A stretch of DNA of 64,000 bases, from contig CM067084.1 of the NCBI GenBank assembly GCA_034008185.1, positions 67,490,612-67,554,611 of the forward strand, written 5' to 3'. A model generated the notes under the pieces. The model was not told the origin of the DNA, made no database searches, and was given only the letters and a program-made list of their open reading frames with translations. Shown piece after piece: positions 38,959-51,432 of the stretch (within the stretch, counting starts at the first letter, position 1; each line of letters opens with the position of its first letter). Origin of the DNA: Gorsachius magnificus. Taxonomy: Eukaryota > Chordata > Aves > Pelecaniformes > Ardeidae. A program made the translations under genes and the position numbers.

Positions 38959-41900
38959 TGGCATGGCTCCTATGGTAAAGTTAGTCAATGTTGTGTACTG
39001 GAATAGGCATATACTGCTTCGTCATCTTGCAGACAAGTAATGGTGAGGTGAGAATACTGAAACATCTGTATCGTATGTGTGGAGCAGATCTGGCATCAGG
39101 ACCTTTCTGAATCTTTTCAGACACGTGGGGCTGAAGGGACCATGCTCCCTTTCTGTTGGTACTGAGGTTAGATGAAAAACACAGTGCCGTTAAAAGGTGT
39201 GCGCCCGGAAGACTGATGGTGTTGGACCTGTTTACCCCTTAAAAAGAAATGTTAAGGTAAGAGAGCAGACTGCCTCTGGGGAGTGGGGAACAGAAGACGA
39301 TCTCTCCACCTGTTGGAAGATTGTGAGCATGATACATCATTCTTTAGCTCTGGAAAAAAATCAGATAAATTTAGAAAAAATTCAGGGGAGCAGACAAATC
39401 CTGGGTGCATACTTGAACTCTGAATCTATTCACTTGTTCACCTGATCTTCCAGTTGATCACTTTTCTTTCCTTACCCCTAATAGAGAAAAAATTATCTGC
39501 ATTTAAGGCAGACAGGGGAATAAAGAACAAACAGCCATAGCTACTGGCTGTTTCTGCAAAAGCTAAGGGCTACTTCTAGTCTCCAGCAAGAACTCAGGAT
39601 GGGCCTCCTTTTATGAGAATATGTGAGATTTACAGCAAAAAACGTATGGCCAGTCAGAGGGCTTCAACTTGATGACAGATCTTTCTGCTCAGCCTTTGCT
39701 GCTGAGTGGAACTGAATTAGCACAAAATGACCCTTTTATTCTGCTGTAGCATGGGTTTATACTCACAGGGACAGCTCCTCAGTAGGGGTAAATTGTCTTA
39801 ACTCTTTCAAAGGACTTGAGTTTGGCTGTTTGAGGCTTGATCCTGGCGAAAGGTGAGCACATGCTTTCAAGCTCCATGATTTCGTCTACAAAATCCACTG
39901 TCACCAGTGTGGTCCCTCCAATCTTTAGCTTTCTTGTATTATTTTGCTCAGCTTTTCAATGCCATTGAAATGGATGCTGTTGTAGCCTAAGTGTAATAGT
40001 AGTTTTGAAGTAATTAATTTTAAGTGTGAAAATTTTTGGGATGTGATGAAAAGTAACTGAAATAATTCTTTGCTTGTATTTTGGAATTACTTTGCCCTTC
40101 CGGAAATTTTTTAATTATAATTTTGAAGAATTTATTTTATATACGTTAATTTTAAAAGAAATCTAGGACAATTATGAATTCAGGGGTCTATTTTTTCCTC
40201 TGCTGCATGCATAAACATGTAATAATAATAAGCAGAAAATGTACATAAATTCAGTTTTCAAATTAAAAGAACAGAAAAGGCAAGCAAAGCATGGGCTGCA
40301 GAAGCAACAGGAAGTGAAAAGGTGGCGAGAGTGAAACAAGAATGTAAATCACATTTTTTATGAGTGGCCACCCGGACGACAGAGTGCAGAAGCAGACCGG
40401 GTTGTTGTGAGAAATAACAATGAAGAGTGCACATGTAATAATACAAAGTGCCTAAGAGAGGGGCAGTGGTGGGGAAGGCTGTCCTGGAGCAGGGCTTGGA
40501 GCAGGCTCATTGCTTACACTGCCTCCTGCTTCCTTCTCGGTCTCCCCAACCCCCCTTTTCTTTTTGCTTAAATGAGGTTGGTTTTGCTAGGGATGGTCCA
40601 AAAAAGCACCCTCTTGAACAATAAACACAAATGACTGTGGTGGTCCTGTCAGCTTTGGATCTTTGTAAAATAACCAGTGATCCACAACACTTTCTGGAAT
40701 TGATCTCACAGGCTTTTCCCCTACCTCTTCACTGACAGCCTGGAAAAAAAATTCCCCTACCACCATCAGTGAATGCTATTCATTTTCCCATTATTGTAAA
40801 TTCTTACATGCAAAGAGTCTTAAAGAGCTATCCCTTTGAAGCAAAGGTGATTTTGCTACTGAAGGAGTAACAAATCAAACACTATGCTCACAAACTCTTA
40901 CATTTTGAAAAGAACACTTCCAAATGATTAAATAGTTATGCATGGCAAGGGCTTGAAACTTCGATGATTTATTCAGACTCCATAAGCTATAGTAAAATAT
41001 AAATTTTTGTTAATAGTGGCATAAATGTAACATTCTCTCCTCCTCCTCCCTACCCCCCTTTTTTCCTAAGTGTAGGACTTCCAAGATTTTTGGAAGAAAA
41101 AAAGCATCTGTTTTTCTGTATGTTTGCTTTTTTTATAGACTTCATAAATCCAGCAGGCTTCTATTTGGACCACTAGGCCCTTTCAATAGAAGCATGTTTT
41201 CACTGGGATTTCCACATTCATAATTATTCCTCTCGTTTCTCTGCTGTGAGAAGACAAGCTGCTATTTCATTGCTTTGGGGAAGTTAATAATATGGTAGGC
41301 AAAACATCAGGAAAAATTATAATGAATGAACCTATACAAATTGTAGGGAAACACATGGTGCTGTTATAAAATGTTCCCATCATAAATCCCGGCAAATCAC
41401 TCTGTGCACAAGTGAATAACTTTTTAACACATAAACACTCAATTAATTAAAGGTAATATACTATATATGCTCAAACTAGTGTGACACAGAAAAGACAGAT
41501 TCAAATAATGGCATTCAAGATTGTGGGCCCAGTTGTGTCTCCCACAGTCCTCCTGAGAGGTTTGGGAATAATAACACTCCAAAGTAACTCTCCTCTATAC
41601 CTGAAGTGAAAATGAAGTTCTCAGCCTCAGCATTGCAATCCTATATTATTGCATTCACTTAAGACTTAAGTAGGAAACTCCCTACTTTTTTTCTCACCTT
41701 ATTTCATACAACATAGCAAACATTTCCTCAGTTTCATGTAGGTCTCCATTCCCTCCTCCTCCTCCCTACTAATTCTTACTACTTGGCATTTTTTCCATCT
41801 TACCCAGGATTCTTGGAAGATTATTTCCTTTAACAATTGTATTATTTGCAAGACCAGTTCATTTATTGACATAGCTTTTTCCATCAGTGACTGTGGTTCA

Positions 41901-42783
41901 GCTCCACTAAAATATATCCGTTCATTTTGAGAGCCGTGTTGGTTAGAATTTGCTGGGACTATTTTAAAAATACTCTTTAAATAAATTTTTCTCTCTCTAA
42001 GAAAAAAAGAAGAGAGAGATTAAACAAACAAACTTTGAAATGTTTTCAGTTTTGATTATGTTTGTGTCAAGATCAGACAGAGACTCACCAGCTGTAGAAA
42101 AATAACCAACTTGTACTCACATAGGAAGGTACAAAGCAAGGTTCAGTTCCCCAATGCAGGGGTTATTTAGTTTTAGTTTTCTTTTAAGTGGAAATAGCTC
42201 CAGCAAGAGCCACTGAGAGCAACCCACCAAAAACTAGCTAAAAGTAGTGACTTGAATGCAACACTTCTACATGCAAGAATACTTATGTTCACATACCTGC
42301 CTGAAGTTAAATGATATTGCTAAACAATTGAACAGGTCTCTTTATGCTTTCACAGGAAAAAAAATTAACGCTAATGACATATTTATATCATATTTTTAAG
42401 ATAGAATGGGAACATTTTTTAATTCTTTGAAAGTTTCTAAAGTTAAGGAAATTTTTCGATTGAAATTTAAACTATCTATACTACGACCTGTTTCGATGTG
42501 CTTTGCATGTGACAGAGGTTATGTATTGGTTGTGTAGCTTTGGGGGAATGAAAATTAACATTTATACTCCTACTCTGCACTGCTCTTTTTTTGCATAACT
42601 CAAGTAGTGATATGTTGATCCACTTTCATATCACTTTTATGATTGACAGGTCTAATAAGAACTAAAGTTTCCACAAGATGAGAAAATACAGCAAATGACT
42701 ACTAGACAAATGGAATAAAAAAAGAATAATGCAGTCTAAGGCTGTTGTCCCCCTCCCCAATGTAACAGAGAGTAACAACTGGC
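38959..42783. other. Unique AT-rich non-coding stretch
   Basis: No gene or repeat family was recognised. Short CTC-rich pyrimidine runs lie at about 41040-41067 and 41750-41768. Frames reach 82-86 codons and have no recognisable motif. Confidence 0.6.
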
Positions 42784-42900
42784 AGCAATAACTGGGAATC
42801 TTTTGGGTATGTGCTGTGTGATCACCCATTTGGAATTGATTTATCACACCTAACCTTCTGCCTGAGCGCTGAACCAGAATGAGTATGCCGCTTCCAACAC
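42784..42900 (+). repeat. Dispersed repeat pair, copy 1
   Basis: It resembles 44810-44915 in the same orientation. The shared blocks are ATAACTGGGA, TTTTGGGTA/TTTTAGGTA, GTGTGTGAT (GCTGTGTGAT here), TTGGAATT/TTAGAATT, CTTCTGCCTGA/TTTCTGTCTGA, CCAGAAT and GTATGCCGC/GTACGCTGC. By eye the two agree at roughly 70% of positions. I do not recognise the family. Minus-strand frames through both copies give partly similar peptides, as any duplicated DNA would. Confidence 0.6.
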
Positions 42901-44809
42901 CACAAACAATAAAGCATCCCATGAAAGGTCCGTGTTTTTCTTTTGCCAGTTATTGGCAGATATTTTTCTTTTTATCTTCTAATTTAAATCCTACATTTTC
43001 CTTAGTCAGTACACTCATTTGAGGATGACTTTGATATTTTATGGAAACTTGCTGTCCTTTTCTCATCTTTCCCAATAAGAAGATCTATTAAAATGACAGC
43101 ATTCCTTAAGTAAGCAGAGGTCAATTTCAGAGAGTGGCACTCACAGACTAGATTTGGAAAACCTTTGGCGAGGCCAGTCAGGTTGAATAAACTGGTGGGA
43201 GAGGCTGGGATATGAGGCGCAACAGTACAAATCTCTGTCCTCTCCTATCGCAGCACCTCCGATGGTAGAGGTAGGACCTCAGAAAGTGGTCCATGATCAC
43301 TTCTGTCTCACCCAGGGCATGTTAATATCTTCTGTCACCATGGGGGCAAACCCCACACATGGTGACAGGGAATTGAAAGGGAATCCTTGGTCATCCTAGA
43401 AGAGGGGTGTGGGTTGTCACACCACCTAACAATAATTAATTGCCTTGATAGGCCTCACTCAGTATTCTCTTTTTAATCTGAGTGTGTCCAGGCTAGTTGG
43501 TGAGCTGTCTGGATTGATACAGACAGGGTCTCCTGAAGTGTGTAATGGAAAAACCACAGTACTGAGCACATACCTGTTGGACTCGGCCAGTATTATTATA
43601 GATTAGGAAATTTCATACAAAATTACTGGCAGAGATGTTTCAGAGCCTAAAAATGAGCCCTCATGCTTGGCCACAGCTACTTTAAATGATTCAGAAATAT
43701 TTAGGGCATTTAAAGGCTTGTTGGTTGCTATAAAACTTTATCCTGTTAAACCTTATCCTTCACTTACAACATTTGAAGTCTGTGTCTAGGATTTGTATCT
43801 TCCATTAACCTGTCCTTATTCATCATATTTTGTAATTACTCTCTCAAGAACATCTATTTTTAGCTGTGGAAGTTATCTTACATAGGCATGTTACTAAACC
43901 ATGGCTATTTTCATGCCAAATTTAACACTTCAGTCCCCAAGGAATCCTTTAAATCAAAAGTATACTGATGCTGACAGTAGCTGCTAGCAAATCCATAGGG
44001 GAAGAAGTGAATATGAATTGATCCAGTCTAGATCCTGTCAGCTGGTGATTACCCAAGGAACAGATCCTCTGGGAGGTTGTCTTAGTCCTTTATCTCCTTT
44101 TTAATCTTTGGCCTTCACAGTGCCCTGTGTTCAAAACTTCCATTGTTTAGTTCTTTGCTGTGTGAAACTCGATGCCTATTGAGTTGCTGGTGGTGCCCTC
44201 CTTTGTGTGTTGCAATACTCATTGTAATGTTAATCTATTTTGTTCTTATCTTACAAAAAATGGCCAGACAGTTCCTGTTGAAATTATTGTAAAATTCAGG
44301 TACAGAAGAAGCCTGGGAAATTCATGCTGTAATAAGTAACTTCTAGAATTGTACAAACAAGTAAAACCAGAAGATCAAAATGGAAATCACTCCATAATGT
44401 TTACTTTAACACTTATTAACAATGTCATGCATTTGAAGGAATAATAACTGACAAAAACAGGACAAAAGGACAGAAAATACACTTTTTTGTGAAAGCCAAT
44501 TGAAACTTGAAATCATAGCCTACATTTTTGTTACATTTTTCCTTTTTAATTTGCCATTAATGATGTATTGTTAATTATAAAGAGTCTTTCATAAATCTTG
44601 TTTTTTAAGAAAGTGTACAAATTAGTGAAGTGTTTTTGTAGGTTATAAATTACACTGGTAGAACTTTCTTTGCCTTATTGAAATCTGGCAACAGAAAGGT
44701 AGAAAGCAGCTGCCTTTTGAATAGCCTTAAACAGCATTATGCAGCCATTCAAGATGGAAAGAGGGAAAGCTATGTTGGAAGCCAGTAAAACATAATTCCC
44801 TGAAATGAA
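42901..44809. other. Non-coding spacer between the dispersed repeat pair
   Basis: Unique DNA containing the perfect hairpin at 43332-43368. A somewhat GC-richer patch at 43130-43400 surrounds the hairpin. No coding or RNA gene was recognised. Confidence 0.5.
43332..43368. repeat. Perfect 11-bp inverted repeat (hairpin)
   Basis: CTGTCACCATG at 43332-43342 and CATGGTGACAG at 43358-43368 are exact reverse complements. They are separated by 15 bases in which GGGG and CCCC could pair again around CAAA. The structure is far shorter than a typical microRNA precursor, and no poly-T follows it. It could be a protein-binding palindrome, a remnant of a transposon end or a chance hairpin. Confidence 0.75.
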
Positions 44810-44915
44810 ATAACTGGGAGAATTTTAGGTAGGTGGTGTGTGATTACATGTTTAGAATTTGTTTAAGCTTTCTGTCTGACCAACGGGCCAGAATACGTAC
44901 GCTGCCTGCAGTGCC
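44810..44915 (+). repeat. Dispersed repeat pair, copy 2
   Basis: Second member of the pair with 42784-42900, about 2 kb away and in direct orientation. It runs into the GC-richer block that begins at about 44880. Confidence 0.6.
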
Positions 44916-45615
44916 CGAGCTGCCTTGTTCAAGGCTGGATGGGAGCATCTCGTTGTGCCATGTAGATAAACCTGCATGTGCAGTGAGTGCCTGCGTGCTT
45001 CTGGCTTTGGGTAACTGCCAAAGAGAGAGACAGTACCTACAAAAGAGAGGTTTTATACACAACACGTGCATGTGCATGCACAGAGACAGTAACAGTGACA
45101 TTGCTATAGAACAGCAGGAGAGAAAAAAAAGGAAAATAAGCCATTCAAACAGGAATAAATGTGTCTGGTGTTGTCCAGACACATGCATTCGTTAAACTGA
45201 GAACCAGCCCTCTGGTCCTCTCCTCGGAAAAACCCCTGATGAGGAGATGACTTGCTATGGATTTGTGAGGTAAAAGCTTCAACGGAAAATAAAATCTGGC
45301 TTCTGCTATCTGGGCTGAGGTTCCGTCCACTTATTCACTGGCATGACCTCACTGGGAGCAGAGTTGAGTCTTTCTGGGTCGATGCAATGTACCACTGCTG
45401 CTTACATGCTGCCTTCCCTCCCGTCCTCAGAGATTACCTGCTTCTCCACCCAACCCCAGGCAATGACTCCTACAGGGATGACACATCTAGGCGGTCCCTG
45501 ATGCCAATGACCAGCCACTGGAAACTCAGCCTTCCTGTGCAGGATCTTAGCGTGGTCCTTCCTGCCACAAAAGATCAGAGTAAACTGGAGGCTGACAGTG
45601 TCCAGAGTTAAAATA
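44880..45615. other. GC-richer block with overlapping frames on both strands
   Basis: G+C is visibly higher than in the flanks. Frames of 120 codons (44833-45195, plus), 114 codons (44844-45188, minus) and 119 codons (45252-45611, plus) cluster here. None resembles a known protein, and plus and minus frames overlap, so composition explains them. An acceptor-like 'CCCGTCCTCAG' lies at about 45420-45430. AATAAA-type strings follow at 45610-45635, which could suit a terminal non-coding exon. Confidence 0.3.
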
Positions 45616-48157
45616 AAACATTCTAGCAATAAAATCTTCCATCAGAACATATATAAATACCATTCAAAATCCCTCCTCTGGGCACTGTAACAGATTCATC
45701 TACCACAGATGAGTGGGATGGTGAAGTATTTCCTCCTCTGCACTCCAAGTCTCCACGGTGAACTCAGATACCAGACTGATGGACAGTGTCTCAAAGTTTT
45801 TTACACTGTCCCCTCCGAATTGCTTAATAAATTTTCAGAGTGCCAAAACAGCTAAGGTATTGCATTTGCCTGTATGATGACAAAATACGTATTATAAGGA
45901 AGGAAGTAAGAACTGTGATTTCCAAACAAAAGCAGTGTAGTAACAAAAATAGAGCACGTCAGAGCCTAACAGTTCTGTTGGAAGAAGGTTTTGTTCTTGT
46001 TTTTAATAATTTTTATAATGATTTGAGCTTCTTTCTTTTTACAGTCTTCCAGCTGCTTCCAAAGGAAACTTGTTGCTTATTTAGTGCCTCCAAAGTTCCT
46101 TGAGATGCTTGGATAAATGGTCCTATGTAAGTGCCAAAGATTATTTTACTCACTGAGCTTCAGAACATTGAAAATGTCCTGTCTGGTTAAGTAGTGGCTT
46201 GATTTTGGGTCATTGTGAAGTAATTTTTATGTAGTTTGGGGAGAAGGGCTGTTTAGATTGGGTCTGGTGTTCAGTATGCTGCAGAGTATTACTGAAATAT
46301 TGAAACCGATACACTATTATGTCACAGAAAAGGTGTGTGTACATAAGCAAATGCCAGTTACACCTCTATTATGAACTTAAACAGAGCCAAGGAACTTCCT
46401 GGATACTGGAACTCAGACATCTACACTGCTAAATTGCTAGAACAGTCCCTGGGTGGTTTTGGCCCAGATAAGCAAGCACTTTCCCAAGCAGTTCCTGGGT
46501 TCAACCTGGAATTTAGCAAAGGTCCAGGACTAACAGGGAGTTTACATTTGGTCACTTCTTTTTCAAAACCCAGAAAGTTTAGTAGTATGGACTCAGAACA
46601 GCTACATACATGTTTAATATACTAGTGTAGACATAATACCTATAAACCCGTGCAAATTTCTTCAATGCTGCTTGCAAAACAAACCTCGGAAGCGAATATT
46701 ACAATTTTCACTCTTGGATGAGCCAACCAGCAACTACATTCAGGTCATTGCAGTTACATGGGATATGGTTGAGAAACAGAATATGTCTGTCCTTACTTCA
46801 GTATTTATCTAAAGAAGGTTGATGGAGTTTGTGTGTGCCTTTGAAAGAAAGACTATCCCAAGTCCTGAGGTAAAAACATACTGATGGTTGCATGTACAGT
46901 GAGTAAATTAGTAAATATATGAAAGATATTGACATGTACTAGCATTTGTTTTATAAAAGTATTCTAAGACAGACTCTATTTTTCCCATCAGACTGTAACC
47001 ACCACCATTTCTGAATAGAAATTTTTGTTTGTTGAAATATAGTTGTCTGTTAATGAATCTTATTTTATCCTGTTAAAACCAAGACAGCAGAAGCAGAATA
47101 AATGTCAGTGTAGTTTATACAAGCTCTGTAAAGGAGATAAATATGCCTAGCTGCTTTACAGTCAACCACCTCATAGCTGAATTCAAGTACAAGAAGAATA
47201 TTGGTAAGCCAAACTGAGTATGTCCCTATGCAATTGCATTTCCAGTCTCCCGTGTGTGCCTGTCCAATACTTACAGAGATCATGGAGCACCCATTTCCAT
47301 GGAGGAATTAGATGATCTCCTATCAAAGCCTTACCTTTTGTAGACAGAAGAGTAAGAGGAGCTAAGACCATGGAAAACGATCATCATAGATTAGTTTTCA
47401 CATCAGTGGAAAGTGGTGGCAAGTGATGTAAGACAAAATGAGCAAAATGTAAGGTCCTTCTTAGCATAGCCTTAGCTCTGATTTTCTTATCTGTACTTAT
47501 GTTCCTCTTATACCCATGTAGTTAAACTAACATTTTTCTGAAGCTACTTTAGCCATAGTTCTAGCTAAATTCAGTTTTTGCTTTTGGAGCTAAAAAGAAT
47601 GTACTTAGAATCAACTTAGAGGGAATGAACTGATAAAACAGAAGATTCTGTTAAATCTGTGATTATGTTAAATTTATGGTTTTTCGCATTTCAGAAACAG
47701 ACGTGATACTAAGAACCAAGTTCAGTGAAGGTTCTGCAGATAGTGCTAGAGGCAAATAAATCTTTGCAGCTTCCCATAAAAATTTAATTATTTTTTCAAA
47801 ACATTCTAAAATTGTGAAGCAGAAAACAGGGTTCTTGGGGTGTGTGTGTACAAATTAAACTAGAATAAAATATTTCCCTCCAAATGCTAACATTTAGATG
47901 CCAATATTTTTTCAGGCAAGTAAATACTTTGAGGAAAAAAAAGATGAAACTCCCATTTTCTCTAACAAAATAAGGTTTCATCATGAGTTAAAGCTTTTAG
48001 TCATGTTTTACTTGTCATCCAACATCATAGATTGGTGGTTATAATAATAATTAAATACATTATTGATTCACATCTAATCTCTATGAAATCTAGCAATGGT
48101 GACAGTAAGGATCCTTTTGAACAAAGGAAAACAAACAACAAGACCCACGCAGATACT
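45616..48157. other. Unique AT-rich non-coding stretch
   Basis: Nothing was recognised. Frames are below 90 codons. There is an A-run near 47935. Confidence 0.6.
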
Positions 48158-48225
48158 TGGGGTGAAATTCTGGCCTCGTGGAAGTAAATAGTAAAACTCC
48201 CGTTGACTCCAGCAGGGTCAGGATC
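48158..48225. repeat. Old palindromic interspersed repeat fragment
   Basis: 'TTGGGGTGAAATTCTGGCCT' followed by 'GTAAAACTCCCGTTGACTCC' and 'AGCAGGGTCAGGATC' resembles a near-palindromic repeat I remember as very abundant in turtle, crocodile and bird genomes. In that repeat a GGTGAAAT-CTGGCCCC arm is mirrored by GGGGCCAGGATTTCACC. The ends still pair partly here (TCTGGCCTCG against GGGTCAGGAT). I cannot name the family. Confidence 0.5.
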
Positions 48226-49106
48226 TCTTCCCCTTTCCCTCCACCCCTAGTGTGTAACCACAGCTGTGCTTTTGCTAAGCAGCATGCAAGAACAACTTAT
48301 GAATCACATCTGGTGACCCTGTTTGGCATCCCAGCAGAGAAAACATCAGGAATATTAACCCCTTTGTTGCATAAATTTTAAAAAAAGAGACTTTTGGACT
48401 CCTTGGATAATGCAAAAAGCTAGGGGAAAGAAAATAAAAAGAGAATAAAAATATTTTAGGGGAACAGAGAATCAGGGCCGCAGTGAGGCAGAAAAGCTGC
48501 CAAGGCATTGTAATCACAACATTTAAGAATAAACATATTTTTCTTTCTCTTTTAGGTTCAGCTGCCAATGTAACTTGATAAATTTCTTTGGTTTGTTTCC
48601 ACTTGTTCTCACTGACGCAAGCTGGCAATAGCCTTTGTAGGATTTCAAGCTCTCTGAGTCAGTGTCTTGATCTTCAGTCAAAACCTCTTCGTTTTCCAAG
48701 AACCTCTTAATTTTCCATTTCCTCCTTGGCAAAGCTTAAAACCATATCCAAAAGCTGTATTAGCATTTTTTCACCTGAGACATTGGAATTTCCATCTTCA
48801 CTGGGCTTATTTCCCTTTTCTGTCTTTGGAAGCTATCTTGTAAAAATCAAAAGTTAATATCCAACCCTCTGCTTTTTTTGTTTCTTTTTGTTTTCTTTTT
48901 CTTTTTGAGGTGTGTGTGTATATTTCATTCTGGGGAGGATTTTCACAATCTGAAGTTTAAATCACAGCTATCTATATCCTGGGCTGGATAAATAAGCCTT
49001 TTGGATATAAACATTCCCAAAGGAAGGCATTTGTCATCAGAATCTAGAATGCAGCACTGTACTTTCTCACTGACTAGGCATCTAACAGTAGCTGTAAAGA
49101 GACAAA

Positions 49107-49245
49107 TCCCTGCATTTTAATCTCACTATAAGGCTTTAGGCTAGTTATTTCACACATATGACTCATCATCTGTGGAGAATTTTAGAGAAAGTAGAAAAAT
49201 GATCTACAAAAAGCGTTATAGACCATTATGTATAAGCATGTAAGT
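49107..49245 (+). mobile_element. MIR SINE remnant
   Basis: Forward MIR features in order: 'GGCTTTAGGCTAGTTATTTC', 'ATGACTCATCATCTGTGGAG', then a 3' part 'ATCTACAAAAAGCGTTATAG' like the MIR 3' tail of reptilian copies. Confidence 0.6.
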
Positions 49246-49583
49246 CCTCCTGGTTCTCCTGGAATTACTGGAACCATTGCCTTCACCTTGCCCTCATTTC
49301 TTCTATTTAAACAGATTGCACCAGGCTGTAGAATATATTAATTATATCTGAGGGAAGAAACACACTGATTTGGCACATGTGGTGGGCCATGTGAAGTCAC
49401 AGATCTGAATTCTACAGGAAAGTCGCCATCCACCAGAATTGATGGAGCCCTGTAAATTATGATCAGCACGTTGGACATGTCTGGTTGAAGTCTAGCTCCT
49501 CTAAGCATTTGATCTTTCAGCCATCTCTTTGGAAAGTGGTATCTTTGCTGTTGTTTGTGATCATCTGGGTACTCTCTAGTGGG

Positions 49584-49642
49584 ACCAGGGCCAGACTCTC
49601 AAAGACATGCAAGTGTCTAATCCCACTGAAATCAGAAGTTTC
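49584..49642. repeat. Old palindromic interspersed repeat fragment
   Basis: 'AGGGCCAGACTCTCAAAGAC' followed by 'TCTAATCCCACTGAAATCAG' resembles one arm of another near-palindromic repeat common in turtles and birds, with the general form GGGCCAGATTCTCAAAG...CCTAACTCCCATTGAAATCA. The second arm is not visible. The family name is unknown to me. Confidence 0.5.
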
Positions 49643-50344
49643 AGAACAATACTTCAATACAGAAATACTTCATTACAGAAATAATTTTAAACAATTTAAT
49701 CTCTTTAAGTCCAGGAAAACAATTAAAAAATGCAATTACAGTTATGTTCCCAAGTGTCCAGTAAAAAAATAACAGGTTGTGGTTTTTTTTTGTTTGCTAA
49801 CACGTTAATGTGAGATAAAGGTTAGAAAAAGTAGACACATTTTCAACAAATAGAATATGAAATTAAAATGGCTATCTGGAAAGATTAGTAAAACATGGCT
49901 GTATTTTAAACATCTGTGAATGATGTTTCTTTTCATATTAGGATGACAAGTACTTACAGAGTGCTAAGATATCTGTCAACTATAGGGAGCACAATGTATT
50001 ATAAAGATGAAGAAATAATGCTATGTCATAATAAGGCAGAAGAATTCAGTGAATACAGAAGTCAACACAGGGAGAATGAATAGAATAGATGCGGCAAAAT
50101 ATTCCTGTTTATAAGAACACTAGTGTAGCACGTAAGTTACTAACCATCAAATCCTTAAAATAATATTGAGCAATGCTTTTTGACAACTTTACACCAACGT
50201 TACATTTTTTTCCAACATTTTCAAACTTTTTGCCCTGCACAGACTTTTGATATTGGAACTCAATTCAGTATGAAAGCACATGGTACAGTTTTAATAACCT
50301 ATGACAGAATTTCCTATCGTGCAAAAACATACTATTAATATTGA

Positions 50345-51432
50345 AGTGTGAAGTGTCAGCAGGCACAAATAGGGCAACCAAGACTAATAAATGGGCGTAA
50401 TGGGGCTTTCAGCTATCTGCATAGAAATTCATCCTTTCCAATGGGTGATTTAGAGAAAGAACTTCTTGACCTCTCAGACTATATTTTTTATTGCAGTCGG
50501 TTCTACAGCACACATGAGGGAAGGTTACACTGTCCTATGTAATATACAAATGTTGGTTCAAGAAGTAACTATCGCTGAGCCACTAATTAATGGTGACCAC
50601 AGCATAATTAAGTTCAACATTCTCAAGGGAGTGATTGAACTAAATGTGGGACTGTGACACTACACTTTTGATAATGAAATTTTTTTCAAGGGGAAAGTTA
50701 GTTAAAAAACCCTAAAGTCAGAAGTGAGGAAATTAAAATCTTTACACTCAGCATGGAGGCTTCTTAGGCATCCCAGGAGTCACCGAGGAATGAATGCACT
50801 TTAACAAAAAAGAAAATAGAAAGCCAATTAAAAGCTAATGTAGTTGGATTGCAATGTTCAAGATGTTATTTAAGACAAAATGGTAGCCTTCAGAAAATAG
50901 CAATCTAGTCCAATTCAAGGAAAGGAGTAGATATTATGGAATATGAGAGTTATAGACATAAAAGGTAAAGTATAAAGGGGAAGAGCCATCATAAATACAA
51001 CCAAAAATATTAACAGTATATTTGTATATGTCTCAGTTGGGAACTGTGTGAGAAAATGGGATGATTCATTGTTTCATCCCTGAGAAGTTACGGATAATAT
51101 AAATATTAGAGAAAAAATTAAAACAATGTTTGTATTAGGATTCTTTTCAATGAAGCTGAGGTATCTATAAAAAATTTAATCACAGGAATTCACTGTCAAT
51201 ACAATAAACAGATAAACTAGAAACCACCAGTTCACAGGGCCTTCCAAGAACTCAGACAGAAAAAAGGGGTAGCCAAACTGTTAGTAGGAAAATACTAACA
51301 TGCAGTTCATGTGAACTGCAATTCTAAGCTGAAATATGGAACACCAGCAAATGTTTAAAAAATACGTGAGTCACTCAGAGAATTACAGGTCACTCTAAGC
51401 GGAATAATTCATTAGAATAATCAGTAGGAAAA
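50345..51432 (+). mobile_element. Ancient CR1 LINE fragment, endonuclease-RT linker region
   Basis: The best anchor is 50560-50630. There 'GAAGTAACTATCGCTGAGCC', 'GGTGACCACAGCATAATTAA' and 'GTTCAACATTCTC' match the ORF2 linker of turtle/crocodile-type CR1 as I recall it. Further anchors follow in order. They are 'AAAGTTAGTTAAAAAACCC', 'TTTACACTCAGCATGGAGGC' and, near 51383, 'GAGAATTACAGGTCACTCTA', the start of the reverse transcriptase domain. Spacing is within about 20% of the consensus, with stops and frameshifts throughout, so it encodes nothing. The left boundary is uncertain by 100 bp or more. Confidence 0.72.

Noticed and set aside
49960..50020. Possible MIR 3' tail
   Set aside because: Only the 3' part is similar and there is no core. 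Too short to separate from chance.
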